This document shows, one piece after another, positions 1 to 8,085 of a DNA stretch of 24,022 nt. The notes beneath the pieces are model-generated. The model did not search any database, had not been told where the DNA came from, and saw only the letters and a list, made by a program, of their open reading frames with translations. Made by a program: the position numbers and the translations under genes. Source of the DNA: an uncultured Blautia sp. (GTDB lineage Bacteria; Bacillota; Clostridia; Lachnospirales; Lachnospiraceae); NCBI RefSeq assembly GCF_937880195.1, contig NZ_CALFLA010000123.1, forward strand, positions 1 through 24,022, in the 5' to 3' direction. Positions within the stretch are counted from its first letter, which is position 1; every line of letters begins with the position of its first letter.

Positions 1-1035
1 TTTATCATTGCCCGGTCAGCTTCCATTGCGGAGAGGGGGCAATTTAACAAAAATTATCTGTCAAAGGATAATTGCAACAATATAAAAGGAATCTTTGTAA
101 TACTGATTATTTTCAGCCACTATGCGCAGTATGTGAAGCTGGGCGGTATTTATGATGAGGCATATCTGAAGCTCAGAGGACATCTGGACCAGATGGTAGT
201 TGCCATGTTTTTGTTTTATTCAGGCTACGGCATGATAAAATCTATTCAGAAAAAAGGAAAAGCTTATATCAATACCATTATGTCCAGAAGATTTCTGATG
301 GTGTGGTGCAGCTTTTTTTGTGCAGTTACCATTTTTTTGATTGTAGATATTCTGACAGGAAGACAGTATCCGGCAGCTCAGGTTCTTATGGCATATACAG
401 GATGGACTTCTATTGGAAACTCCAACTGGTATATTTTTGCCACATTGATCCTGTATATTCTTTTGTTTGCTTCCTTTAAGATATCCGGTTTTATAAAAAA
501 ACAGAAATATGCAGATTTTCTGGGATGTTTTTTATTTACCATTCTCACTGTAGGGTTTGTCTATGCGCAGATGAAACTTGGACGTGAAGTTTACTGTTAT
601 AATACCATTATGATCTTTCCTCTTGGGTGCTGGTATGGAATGTTTCAGGATAAGATAGAAGGCATCCTGATGAAGAACGACTTTTTTTATGCAGGATGTG
701 CTCTGATCCTTACTGCAGTATATTGTATTTCATTTATAAACAGATGGAACTATGGCATAGAAGGATATACAGTCTGGGCTATTGCGTTTACGTTAGTCAT
801 GCTTTTGATAACTATGAAAATAAGTATTTCAAGTAATCTGATATCCTGGTTTGGAGACCATGTGTTCAGTATATACGTTTTGCAGAGGATTCCCATGATG
901 CTGCTGTCAGATATGGGATTTGCAGAACATAAATATATGTTCCTGTGTATAGCATTTATAGGAACTGTGTTTATTGCAATGGTATTTGATCATGTAATTA
1001 CGAAAAGAATACAGAGGCTTTTTTATAGAAATTAG
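1..1035 (+). CDS. Acyltransferase 3 family membrane protein (5' end outside window)
   Basis: The reading frame is open from base 1 to the TAG at 1033-1035, so 344 residues are visible and the true start lies upstream. The GTG at 133 is internal. The visible N-terminus contains a hydrophobic helix ending in IFSHYAQYV, matching the first conserved helix and histidine of the acyltransferase-3 (OafA-like) family. About nine further hydrophobic segments follow, ending in a short basic tail (TKRIQRLFYRN). Members move acetyl or other acyl groups across the membrane onto surface sugars. It lies 23 bases upstream of the glycosyl/glycerophosphotransferase gene on the same strand, so it probably decorates the polymer made by that enzyme. 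The family call comes from residue pattern and topology; the substrate is inferred from context only. Confidence 0.8.
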   Translation, partial: FIIARSASIAERGQFNKNYLSKDNCNNIKGIFVILIIFSHYAQYVKLGGIYDEAYLKLRGHLDQMVVAMFLFYSGYGMIKSIQKKGKAYINTIMSRRFLMVWCSFFCAVTIFLIVDILTGRQYPAAQVLMAYTGWTSIGNSNWYIFATLILYILLFASFKISGFIKKQKYADFLGCFLFTILTVGFVYAQMKLGREVYCYNTIMIFPLGCWYGMFQDKIEGILMKNDFFYAGCALILTAVYCISFINRWNYGIEGYTVWAIAFTLVMLLITMKISISSNLISWFGDHVFSIYVLQRIPMMLLSDMGFAEHKYMFLCIAFIGTVFIAMVFDHVITKRIQRLFYRN

Positions 1036-1058
1036 AAACAGAAGGAGAAATAGGGAAG

Positions 1059-3866
1059 ATGAAGGAAAACCAATCTGTCAATTATAAATTCAAGTTTTCA
1101 GTTGTAATGGCAGTGTACAATGTAGAAAAATATTTGGGAGAAGCGCTGGATAGTCTTATAGCGCAGGATATCGGATTTGAAAAAAATGTTCAGGTGATTC
1201 TGGTAGATGACGGAACCCCGGATGGTTCCGGTGAAATCTGCGATGAATACCAAAAAAGATATCCTGATAATATTAAGGTGATCCATAAGGAGAACGGAGG
1301 GGTATCCTCTGCCCGGAACGAGGGTCTGAAGCATATTGAGGGACGCTTTATCAACTTTATGGATTCCGACGATATCTTGGAACAGGGAACACTGAAAGAG
1401 GTATATACATTTTTTGACAAGGTAGAGGGCGAAGTAGAGCTGGTATCTGTTCCTATGGTATTTTTTGAGGGGAAAACAGGAGATCATGCTCTGAATTACA
1501 AATACAGCTCCGGGCAAAATGAGATTGTTGACCTGTGGAAAAAATATAATTATGTGCAGATGTCCTTATCATCAGCGTTTATAACTCACAGAGCGGCAAA
1601 GCAGATCCACTTTGACCAGCTGCTGAAATATGCAGAGGATGCGGCTCTTGTAATGGAGATCCTGCTTAAGAAATGCCGTTATGGCGTGGTTCCCGGGGGG
1701 GGATATCTGTATCGTACAAGAATGGCGGGAGATTCCGCAATTTCTTCCTCATATGGAAGAAAGGACTGGTATATTAACTATCTGGAAAGGTTTTCTTTAA
1801 AAACTCTAAAAATGTATCAGCAAGAATATGGATATATCCCCAGATTTGTCCAGTATACCATTATGTATGATCTTCAATGGAGATTCCGGCTGCAGGAAAT
1901 CCCTGAAGGCGTATTAACCCAGGAAGAGGAAGCATATTTCCGTCAGCTTCTGGTGGAGTGTCTGACTTATATTGACAATCAGATCATTTTGAATCAGAAA
2001 TATCTTACTAAGGAATACATGGATTATATTTTGTCCCTGAAGCCTCAGAATAAGGACATGTTCTGGGAAGAATATTTTGACCAGGATTTGAATCTGCGGT
2101 GCGGAAATGATCCTGTTGTATCTATGGGTACTTTTACAGTAATCTTGGAAATCCTGGAGTGTACAGAAAAGGGATTCCGTATTGACGGATCTGTGAAACT
2201 GATGACACGAATGAAATATTCCGATCTGAAGTTTATTGCTGAAGTAGCAAAAGAAAATAACCAGAAACAGACAATAGAATGCAGTCTCTTTGAACATCCC
2301 GGGACAAAGAGTATTTCTCTTGGAACGGTTCTTGCAGACCGCCTGGGCTTTTCTGTTGAAATTCCCTTTGACAGTATACAGGGAATTACATCTGTTCAGT
2401 TTTTTATGATTGTGGATCATCAGCGAATTGCTTTTAAACATTACGGAAATGCTGGCTTCTTTCCGCTGGATACATATTATCACAACAGTTATAGCTATAA
2501 GAATGGTTATATTTTCCGTATAAACAAGAATATCCTTCTGATAGAAAAAGCAGACCTGATTAAAAGAATGAAGAAAGAGTTGCGCTTATTAAGAGAGATA
2601 AGAAAAACATCTCTGATAAACAAAAGATCTGCTGCTATCAGCAAAAATCCAACAAAGGAGGAGCTTCAGGACAGAAAGCAGATCATTCTTTGGAGATGTT
2701 CTACATTTCTTCACCAGATGTTTGCCCGGAAACCTATCTGGCTGGTCAGTGACCGAATTGACAAGGCTGACGATAACGGCGAGGCATTTTTTGCTTATTT
2801 ATCTGCAAAACAGGGGCCAAAACCAGATGTATACTTTGTGATCTCCGGTAAGAGCCCGGATTATGAAAGATTGAAAAAAATAGGCAAGGTAATTGACAGG
2901 GATTCCAAGGAATATTTAAAACTGTTTCTTAAAGCGGATGTGATCGTTTCTGCACATGCGGAAGCGTATATCACCAATCCCTTTGATCTTCCGTATTCAA
3001 GAGCAATGAGAGACCTGATCCGCAGCAAGCCCTTTATTTTTCTGCAGCATGGAGTGATCAAAGACGATATTTCAGGTTGGCTGAACAAATATAATAAGAA
3101 TATTTCCATGTTTGTAACTACAACAAGACCGGAATATCAGTCTGTGTTGGACTGCGATTATTTTTATACGGAACACGAGGTTGCCATGACAGGACTGCCC
3201 AGATATGACAGACTTCATAGCGATCCTAAGAAAGTGATTACCATTATGCCTACCTGGAGAGCTTCTCTGGTTTCGGATATTGACGGGCATACAGGACAGA
3301 GAACTTTGATTCCAGGATTTCATGAGAGTATTTTCTATAAGATGTACGAGGCTTTGTTCTCAGACGAGGTGTTTTTAAGTAAGGTTGAGGAACTGGGCTA
3401 TAAGGTTCGGGTTTTGATGCATCCCAATATGGACGTTGCGGTTTCGGAGTTTGAGATTTCTGATAAAATTAATATGATGAGCTATGATACGCCCTATCGG
3501 GATATTTTTACAGAGTCGGACCTGATCGTTACAGACTATTCCTCTGTGGCATTTGACTTTGTGTATCTCAGGAAGCCGGTAATCTATTATCAGCCGGACA
3601 GAGAAGAATTTTTCTCAGGATCCCATACCTACGTTCAAGGATATTTCGACTATGATAAGGACGGATTCGGAGAAGTATGTACAGATTCAGAGATTTTAAA
3701 AAATACGATTCTTTCTTACCTGGAAAACGGATGCACACTAAAAGAAATGTATAAGGAGAGGGTCAACCATACCTTCCCCTATGCAGATAAAAATAATTGT
3801 GAACGTGTATATCAGAGAATTCTTAAAACAGTGGAACGTGTAAAGACAGGCAGGTGTTCGGAATGA
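1059..3866 (+). CDS. Bifunctional GT2 glycosyltransferase / CDP-glycerol glycerophosphotransferase
   Basis: A 935-residue fusion. Residues about 10-330 form a GT-A fold family 2 glycosyltransferase: VVMAVYN near 15, VDDGTPDGSG near 49, NGGVSSARN near 79 and the metal-binding DSDD near 102. The middle (about 340-540) has no clear motif. Residues about 550-930 match the TagF/TarF-type CDP-glycerol transferase family: LQHG near 662, MPTWR near 730, MHPN near 787 and VTDYSS near 824, then YLRKPVIYY. The predicted role is building a polymer or linkage containing both sugar and glycerol phosphate on the cytoplasmic face. GGAG precedes the ATG by about 11 bases. The stop overlaps the next gene's ATG (ATGA), implying translational coupling. 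The precise product (teichoic-acid-like or a substituted capsule) cannot be read from sequence. Confidence 0.88.
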   Translation: MKENQSVNYKFKFSVVMAVYNVEKYLGEALDSLIAQDIGFEKNVQVILVDDGTPDGSGEICDEYQKRYPDNIKVIHKENGGVSSARNEGLKHIEGRFINFMDSDDILEQGTLKEVYTFFDKVEGEVELVSVPMVFFEGKTGDHALNYKYSSGQNEIVDLWKKYNYVQMSLSSAFITHRAAKQIHFDQLLKYAEDAALVMEILLKKCRYGVVPGGGYLYRTRMAGDSAISSSYGRKDWYINYLERFSLKTLKMYQQEYGYIPRFVQYTIMYDLQWRFRLQEIPEGVLTQEEEAYFRQLLVECLTYIDNQIILNQKYLTKEYMDYILSLKPQNKDMFWEEYFDQDLNLRCGNDPVVSMGTFTVILEILECTEKGFRIDGSVKLMTRMKYSDLKFIAEVAKENNQKQTIECSLFEHPGTKSISLGTVLADRLGFSVEIPFDSIQGITSVQFFMIVDHQRIAFKHYGNAGFFPLDTYYHNSYSYKNGYIFRINKNILLIEKADLIKRMKKELRLLREIRKTSLINKRSAAISKNPTKEELQDRKQIILWRCSTFLHQMFARKPIWLVSDRIDKADDNGEAFFAYLSAKQGPKPDVYFVISGKSPDYERLKKIGKVIDRDSKEYLKLFLKADVIVSAHAEAYITNPFDLPYSRAMRDLIRSKPFIFLQHGVIKDDISGWLNKYNKNISMFVTTTRPEYQSVLDCDYFYTEHEVAMTGLPRYDRLHSDPKKVITIMPTWRASLVSDIDGHTGQRTLIPGFHESIFYKMYEALFSDEVFLSKVEELGYKVRVLMHPNMDVAVSEFEISDKINMMSYDTPYRDIFTESDLIVTDYSSVAFDFVYLRKPVIYYQPDREEFFSGSHTYVQGYFDYDKDGFGEVCTDSEILKNTILSYLENGCTLKEMYKERVNHTFPYADKNNCERVYQRILKTVERVKTGRCSE

Positions 3867-5269
3867 TCCATAGAATAAAAAAGAGAAGTATAACAGGAGT
3901 GTTTTTTCTTCTTTTTTTGACAGCGCTTTTGATGTTTGGCAAAAGCCATCCGGTTTTTGCGGCATCTAAATGCGATGTAACTTATGCAGATTCCCGCGGC
4001 AAGGTTTCCGCTCAGAAATATAAAGACTGGGCGGAAACAGTAAAGCGAGGCGGATATGTAACGCTTCCAAAGGTTAAATCTTCAGCTGATTATCGCTATT
4101 ATTGGGTTATTAAAGATGGAGATAAGATTCTCAGATATAACCCGGGGGCGAAATATCAGGTAAAAAAAGACATGACTTTTTGTCTGAGACGTTACAGGTT
4201 TTATGATATTTCTTTTTTTAAATCAAATGGACGGAAAAAGTATGCTGACATATGTACAAGAGCAGTAAAAGAGGCGTATATGAAACTGCCTCCTGTACCA
4301 GGGGACAGAAACACAAGAGGACTGGGCTGGGCAACTTCGCAGAACGGCAAAGACTATCTGAAGCCGGGAACAAAAGTAAAGGTTACTGGAAACATGAAGT
4401 TTTATGCAGTAAGACAAAAGTCAACCTCAGTAACTCTGTGCTGGCCAAATGGAAAAGTATACAAAAGAATCTATACCTCTGAAGACAAAACACAGGTGTT
4501 TCCTGCAGCAGACGTAAATAACCGTGAGGGAGACATGGTTCTTGGATGGTCTCGCAGAAAGGGCAAAACTACGGATCCAGAATATTATGCCGGAGACAGG
4601 ATTCCAGATAAAACGGGAAAATATTATATGGTTGTTTTTCCAAAGACCATGGATCAGAAACCAGCGGTTCTTCCAAAACCTGAAGGCTATGCCCATGTCT
4701 ATATGATCGGAGATTCCAGAACGGTTGCCGTAAGCAATGCAGTAGGGATAGACAAGCCTGATAATCTGACATTTGTGGCAAAATCAGGAGGCGGAATCCA
4801 GTGGTTTAGACAATATGGATACAAGATTCTCATAAGAGAACTTGAAAAGCAGCCTCGCAGAAGTAAAAAGGCGGTTGTAATGAACTGGGGAGCAAACGAT
4901 TTAAGAAGACCCTCAGAGTATCCTCGGTTTATGACTAAGGTTGCCAGAAAATTATCCAAAAAATACAACTGCACCATGTATTACATGCCTGTAAATCCTG
5001 TAAACAGCGCCATGATCATGAACTGCAGAGGGAAATATCTTAGGACAGAAAAACTGGTGGATGACTTTAACCGAATGATCCGCAGGACTTTATGTAGCGG
5101 TAAAAATAAATGCTACACCTATATAAATTCTTATGATCACTTCCGCAAAAAAGGATGGATCAGCGATACAAAAAATAATTCAGGAGTTCATGACGGAACC
5201 CATTATTCTGTAGAGACAAGTTTAAGGATTTATGATTACTGCATTCGATTTTTGAATAGGGAAAGATAG
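3863..5269 (+). CDS. Secreted SGNH/GDSL hydrolase with InlB-B-like repeats (paralogue 1)
   Basis: A 468-residue protein starting at the ATG that overlaps the upstream TGA (ATGA), with AGGTG six bases upstream. The GTG at 3854 is an alternative. A signal peptide is clear: basic start, hydrophobic core FFLLFLTALLMF, likely cleavage after VFA. Three modules of about 75 residues follow (about 39-265) with GLGWATS, GTKVKVTGNMKFY and GWSRRKGKT signatures, resembling Listeria-Bacteroides (InlB B) repeats. The C-terminal domain has the SGNH blocks: GDSR with Ser285, GAND with Asn345, and DGTH with Asp444/His447, a complete Ser-Asp-His set. It is probably an extracytoplasmic esterase or acyltransferase acting on the polymer made by the coupled upstream genes. 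A close paralogue lies at 6385. Substrate unknown. Confidence 0.82.
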   Translation: MIHRIKKRSITGVFFLLFLTALLMFGKSHPVFAASKCDVTYADSRGKVSAQKYKDWAETVKRGGYVTLPKVKSSADYRYYWVIKDGDKILRYNPGAKYQVKKDMTFCLRRYRFYDISFFKSNGRKKYADICTRAVKEAYMKLPPVPGDRNTRGLGWATSQNGKDYLKPGTKVKVTGNMKFYAVRQKSTSVTLCWPNGKVYKRIYTSEDKTQVFPAADVNNREGDMVLGWSRRKGKTTDPEYYAGDRIPDKTGKYYMVVFPKTMDQKPAVLPKPEGYAHVYMIGDSRTVAVSNAVGIDKPDNLTFVAKSGGGIQWFRQYGYKILIRELEKQPRRSKKAVVMNWGANDLRRPSEYPRFMTKVARKLSKKYNCTMYYMPVNPVNSAMIMNCRGKYLRTEKLVDDFNRMIRRTLCSGKNKCYTYINSYDHFRKKGWISDTKNNSGVHDGTHYSVETSLRIYDYCIRFLNRER

Positions 5270-5274
5270 GCTGA

Positions 5275-5306
5275 TGGCCGGGGATTATTCCCCGGCCAGT
5301 TCTTTT
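5275..5306. terminator. Shared terminator between convergent SGNH and pdaA genes
   Basis: A perfect 9-bp inverted repeat, TGGCCGGGG (5275-5283) and CCCCGGCCA (5290-5298), has a six-base loop. On the plus strand it is followed by GTTCTTTT, giving a plausible intrinsic terminator. On the minus strand the downstream sequence is not U-rich, so termination there is less certain. The pdaA stop codon (5285-5287) lies in the loop and its last codons form one arm. Confidence 0.75.
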
Positions 5307-6154
5307 AAGGATGCAAAACGATACCCCATTTCCTCCCATCGGGTAAGCAGCTGGTCAAGGATGGCGCCGTTGGTGGAGGAGGTGTTGTGAAGCAGAACAA
5401 TAGCTCCCGGGTGGATCCGGGGAAGCAGCTTGTCAAAGGCTTCCTCCTTGGAAGGCTGCTGATCCTGAATCCAGTCTACGTAGGCAAGGCTCCAGAAAAA
5501 AGTAGAATAGCCAAGCTCTTTTGCCATAGAAAGATTTGCGGTACTGTAAATTCCTCTGGGAGGCCGGTAAAATTTAATCATTTCCTTTTCTGTGACGTCT
5601 TTATAAAGTTTTTCTACTCCCTGGAGCTCTTTTTGGAAGGATTCCAGAGAGGAAATAGAAGACATATCAGGATGGGTCATGGTGTGATTTCCTACAATAT
5701 GTCCTTCTTTTACAATACGTCTTATAAGATCAGGATTATCGGCGATAAAATTTCCCACTGCAAAAAAAGTGGCCGGCGCATGATGTTTTTTCAGGGCGTC
5801 CAGAATAAGAGGGGTGTTTCCGTTTTCATATCCTGCGTCAAAAGTGAGATAGATCACTTTTTCTTTTGTATCCTGGGCATAATAAGCATGATAAGGCTTT
5901 AATTCCTTTATGGTGGCGTTTCCTGTGGGGCGGTCGCCTTCTTTTTGAAATCCAAGCCCCCAGCTTGTGGATTCCTGGTAAAGAGGATTCCCGGAGACGG
6001 TATTGGTTTCAGGGTCCTGGACCCGGGCTATCCAGGTAACAAGGATGCCGGATGCAGATCCCAGTAAGAAAGCGCCTGCAAGTATGGCAAAAATACGGAA
6101 CTTTTTTATGTATGGAAAAGAAAAAGATAGGGAGCTGAAACGGAAAGGTTTCAT
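5285..6154 (-). CDS. pdaA: PdaA-type polysaccharide deacetylase (muramic delta-lactam synthesis)
   Basis: A 289-residue family 4 carbohydrate esterase. A membrane-anchor or uncleaved signal segment spans about 18-41. A WGLGF motif near 65 precedes the NodB domain, as in Bacillus PdaA. Motif 1 is TFDAGYENG with catalytic Asp106; Ala107 replaces the second Asp of classical deacetylases, and PdaA enzymes also deviate at this position. Motif 2 is GNHTMTH with metal-binding His157 and His161. Motif 3 is RPPRG at 197-201. HPGAIVLLH near the end matches motif 5. PdaA removes the acetyl group from muramic acid so that the spore-cortex muramic delta-lactam can form, which implies a spore former. GGAG lies six bases from the ATG. 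It is transcribed against both flanking SGNH genes. Confidence 0.87.
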   Translation of the reverse strand: MKPFRFSSLSFSFPYIKKFRIFAILAGAFLLGSASGILVTWIARVQDPETNTVSGNPLYQESTSWGLGFQKEGDRPTGNATIKELKPYHAYYAQDTKEKVIYLTFDAGYENGNTPLILDALKKHHAPATFFAVGNFIADNPDLIRRIVKEGHIVGNHTMTHPDMSSISSLESFQKELQGVEKLYKDVTEKEMIKFYRPPRGIYSTANLSMAKELGYSTFFWSLAYVDWIQDQQPSKEEAFDKLLPRIHPGAIVLLHNTSSTNGAILDQLLTRWEEMGYRFASLKELAGE

Positions 6155-6200
6155 GGAGTTCTCCGAAAGTGTTTTTTACAATATATGCAGGTTGCTGTGG

Positions 6201-6231
6201 TATCATGTATATAAGCCGATGTCTGTATAAT
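6201..6231 (-). promoter_or_regulatory. Possible sporulation (sigma-G/E type) promoter for pdaA
   Basis: On the minus strand ATTATA (6226-6231) is followed after 18 bases by CATGATA (6201-6207), which fits the CATNNTA shape of forespore and mother-cell -10 elements. It lies about 45 bases upstream of the pdaA start. PdaA is a sigma-G gene in Bacillus. The match is short and AT-rich, so this is tentative. Confidence 0.3.
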
Positions 6232-6309
6232 GTTTCAAAAAAGCGATCATCAAGCTATTGTGAACAGCGGTAAATATAACAAAAATATGAAATAAGAATG
6301 AAAATCATA

Positions 6310-6338
6310 TTGCTTTTATTTAAAAAAACTGATATAGT
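6310..6338 (+). promoter_or_regulatory. Sigma-A promoter of SGNH paralogue 2
   Basis: TTGCTT (6310-6315) and TATAGT (6333-6338) are separated by 17 bases, about 47 bases before the ATG at 6385. AAGGAG at 6372-6377 is the ribosome binding site. This shows the second paralogue is transcribed independently of the upstream polymer operon. Confidence 0.65.
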
Positions 6339-6384
6339 GAAATAGTATAAGTAAGAAGAAAACAGAATAATAAGGAGTTAAACC

Positions 6385-7779
6385 ATGAATCAGAATTGCA
6401 GTAAATGGAAAGGAACGTTTTTCCTGTTGTTTCTGGCAGCCTTTTTGATGTTTGGTAAAAGTCATCAGGTTTCGGCTGCGGTTAAATGTGATGTGATATA
6501 TGCAGATTCACGAGGAAATGTTTCCACGCAGACTTATGAGGATTGGGCAAAGACTGTAAACCGTGGAGAACGGGTAGTACTTCCTAAAGTGAAAACGCAG
6601 TCAGGGTATCGTTACTACTGGGTTCTTGAAGAAAGAGGAAAATCCCATAAGTATGTTCCAGGCAGCAGATTCCGGGTTACGAAGGATGTGACTTTCTGCC
6701 TGAAACGGTATAAACTTTATCGGGTTTCTTTTATGACATCCAACGGACGCAGAGAGTATACGGATAAGCGTAAAAACGTTGTAAAGGGAGCTTATGTGAA
6801 GCTTCCTGCTGTTCCAAGCGGAGCAAATACCAGAGGGTTGGGATGGGCGACTTCCAGAAACAGTAAGACCTACCAGAAACCTGGAACTAAGGTAAAGGTT
6901 ACTGGCAATATGAAATTTTATCCGGTAACAGAAAAAGTCAGCGGCGTGAATCTGAGACTGAATAACGGCAAGGTTTGGAAGGTGGTTTCTACCACTGATG
7001 TCAAGAAGGCTACATTTCCTTCTGTAAATATGAGAAACGGGAATATGTGCCTGGGATGGTCCAGAAGAAAAGGAAAAACCTCAAATCCAGAATATAAGGC
7101 AGGGGATCCGATTCCTACAAAATCTGGAAATTATTACATGGTTGTCTTCAATAAGAAGATGGATATTGCGCCGTCCTATATTCGTGAACCGGAGAAATTT
7201 GACAAGGTGTATCTGGTAGGCGATTCCAGAACTGTTGCCTATCATGAGGTTATGAAATCCAGCATTCCTTCTAATGTAGAGATCATTGCAGCAGGAGGAC
7301 AGGGGCTTGACTGGTTCAAGACTACAGGCTACGGGCAGCTTCGTAGACAGACCTCCAGGGCATATCAGTCTGACCGCAAAGTGAAGCAGGCTGTTGTGAT
7401 CAATCTTGGAGTAAACGATCTCAAATCTTATTCGGAATACGTTTCTTATATGAAGAAGGCAGCCAAAACCCTGAAAAGATATAACTGTACCATGTATTAC
7501 ATGTCAGTGAATCCTGTAAATTCAGCCATGAACAACTATTTTAATAACGGTCGGGGCCGCAGGACAGAGGAAATGGTAGAAAACTTTAACAGGGCAATCC
7601 GCAGAGGATTATGTACAGGTTCCAGAGCGCCGTTTCGGTATATTAATTCCTGTGCTTACCTCCAGAAATGCGGTTGGATCAGTGATCGGCACAATATTGG
7701 AATGTATGACGGACTTCATTATTCCAATGAAACCTATCTTAGGATTTATGATTTTTGTATGAAGACCCTGAATAGGTGA
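6385..7779 (+). CDS. Secreted SGNH/GDSL hydrolase with InlB-B-like repeats (paralogue 2)
   Basis: A 464-residue paralogue of the protein at 3863-5269, similar along its whole length. The signal peptide has core FFLLFLAAFLMF and likely cleavage after VSA. Three repeats of about 75 residues (about 36-112, 113-188 and 189-263) carry GLGWATS, GTKVKVTGNMKFY and GWSRRKGKT, matching the InlB B-repeat pattern. The SGNH domain has GDSR with Ser281, GVND with Asn344, and DGLH with Asp442/His445, so the catalytic residues are intact. It has its own promoter and a strong terminator, unlike paralogue 1. It probably acts on cell-surface glycan esters. The two copies flank pdaA, pointing to local duplication. 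Whether it is an esterase or a transferase is not decidable here. Confidence 0.82.
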   Translation: MNQNCSKWKGTFFLLFLAAFLMFGKSHQVSAAVKCDVIYADSRGNVSTQTYEDWAKTVNRGERVVLPKVKTQSGYRYYWVLEERGKSHKYVPGSRFRVTKDVTFCLKRYKLYRVSFMTSNGRREYTDKRKNVVKGAYVKLPAVPSGANTRGLGWATSRNSKTYQKPGTKVKVTGNMKFYPVTEKVSGVNLRLNNGKVWKVVSTTDVKKATFPSVNMRNGNMCLGWSRRKGKTSNPEYKAGDPIPTKSGNYYMVVFNKKMDIAPSYIREPEKFDKVYLVGDSRTVAYHEVMKSSIPSNVEIIAAGGQGLDWFKTTGYGQLRRQTSRAYQSDRKVKQAVVINLGVNDLKSYSEYVSYMKKAAKTLKRYNCTMYYMSVNPVNSAMNNYFNNGRGRRTEEMVENFNRAIRRGLCTGSRAPFRYINSCAYLQKCGWISDRHNIGMYDGLHYSNETYLRIYDFCMKTLNR

Positions 7780-7786
7780 GAAATGT

Positions 7787-7823
7787 ACAGAGGACATGTT
7801 TTAAAATGTGTCCTCTGTTTTTT
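7787..7823 (+). terminator. Intrinsic terminator of SGNH paralogue 2
   Basis: ACAGAGGACA (7787-7796) pairs with TGTCCTCTGT (7809-7818). The stem extends inward by G-U and A-U pairs to a TTAA loop and is followed by TTTTTT (7818-7823). It starts seven bases after the stop codon. Confidence 0.9.
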
Positions 7824-7846
7824 GTTTATTAGAAAAGCAGAACACC

Positions 7847-7888
7847 AAAAAAAGAGCCATCAGATATTTGATTCTGCTGGCTCTTTTT
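7847..7888 (-). terminator. Terminator of the minus-strand small RNA (bidirectional)
   Basis: AAAAAGAGCCA (7849-7859) pairs with TGGCTCTTTTT (7878-7888). An inner CAG/CTG stem sits after one mismatch. Read on the minus strand it ends in seven U residues (complement of 7847-7853). It also has a U-run on the plus strand, so it may back up the SGNH terminator. Confidence 0.8.
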
Positions 7889-7894
7889 ACTGTT

Positions 7895-8085
7895 CGTTGT
7901 CCAATGGAATAATCCTCCTTGTTGAATTTATAAAACATTTGGAATGTAAAACTTACGTTCTCGGTGGTCCGTACCTTCCTTTCTTTCGTGTTATGAGGTA
8001 TTACGTTCTGCTTCTGGTGGTCTGTACCTCCTTCTTTAAATTATAGGTGGTGAGTTAAGGTTTCGGTGGTCTCACTCCTTTGTGT
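7895..8085 (-). repeat. Four imperfect tandem units with GACCACC core
   Basis: On the plus strand the cores read GGTGGTC at 7963-7969, 8016-8022 and 8065-8071, with a weaker GTTGTCC at 7896-7902. Spacings are about 49, 53 and 67 bases. Flanking sequence is only loosely conserved (purine-rich before the core, GAAC-like after it), so these are structural repeats in an RNA rather than exact DNA repeats. Confidence 0.6.

Noticed and set aside
5387..5902. A 171-codon plus-strand frame opposite pdaA
   Set aside because: It is the shadow of the clearly coding deacetylase and shows no protein family signal.
6226..6231. TATAAT on the plus strand as a -10 for the second SGNH gene
   Set aside because: No -35 lies 16-18 bases upstream and a better promoter is at 6310-6338.
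7783..8046. An 87-codon open frame on the plus strand between the SGNH gene and enolase
   Set aside because: It starts inside the SGNH terminator, has no usable ribosome binding site, a composition unlike a real protein, and lies antisense to the candidate small RNA.
7930..8080. GGTGGTCCGTACC-type sequences on the plus strand as a T-box leader
   Set aside because: The T-box core AGGGTGGNACCGCG is not matched, no specifier or antiterminator fold is evident, and promoter and terminator signals are on the minus strand.
7895..8085. The spaced repeats as a CRISPR array
   Set aside because: Only a 7-9 base core repeats, the copies differ and the spacing varies from 49 to 67 bases; no cas genes are present.
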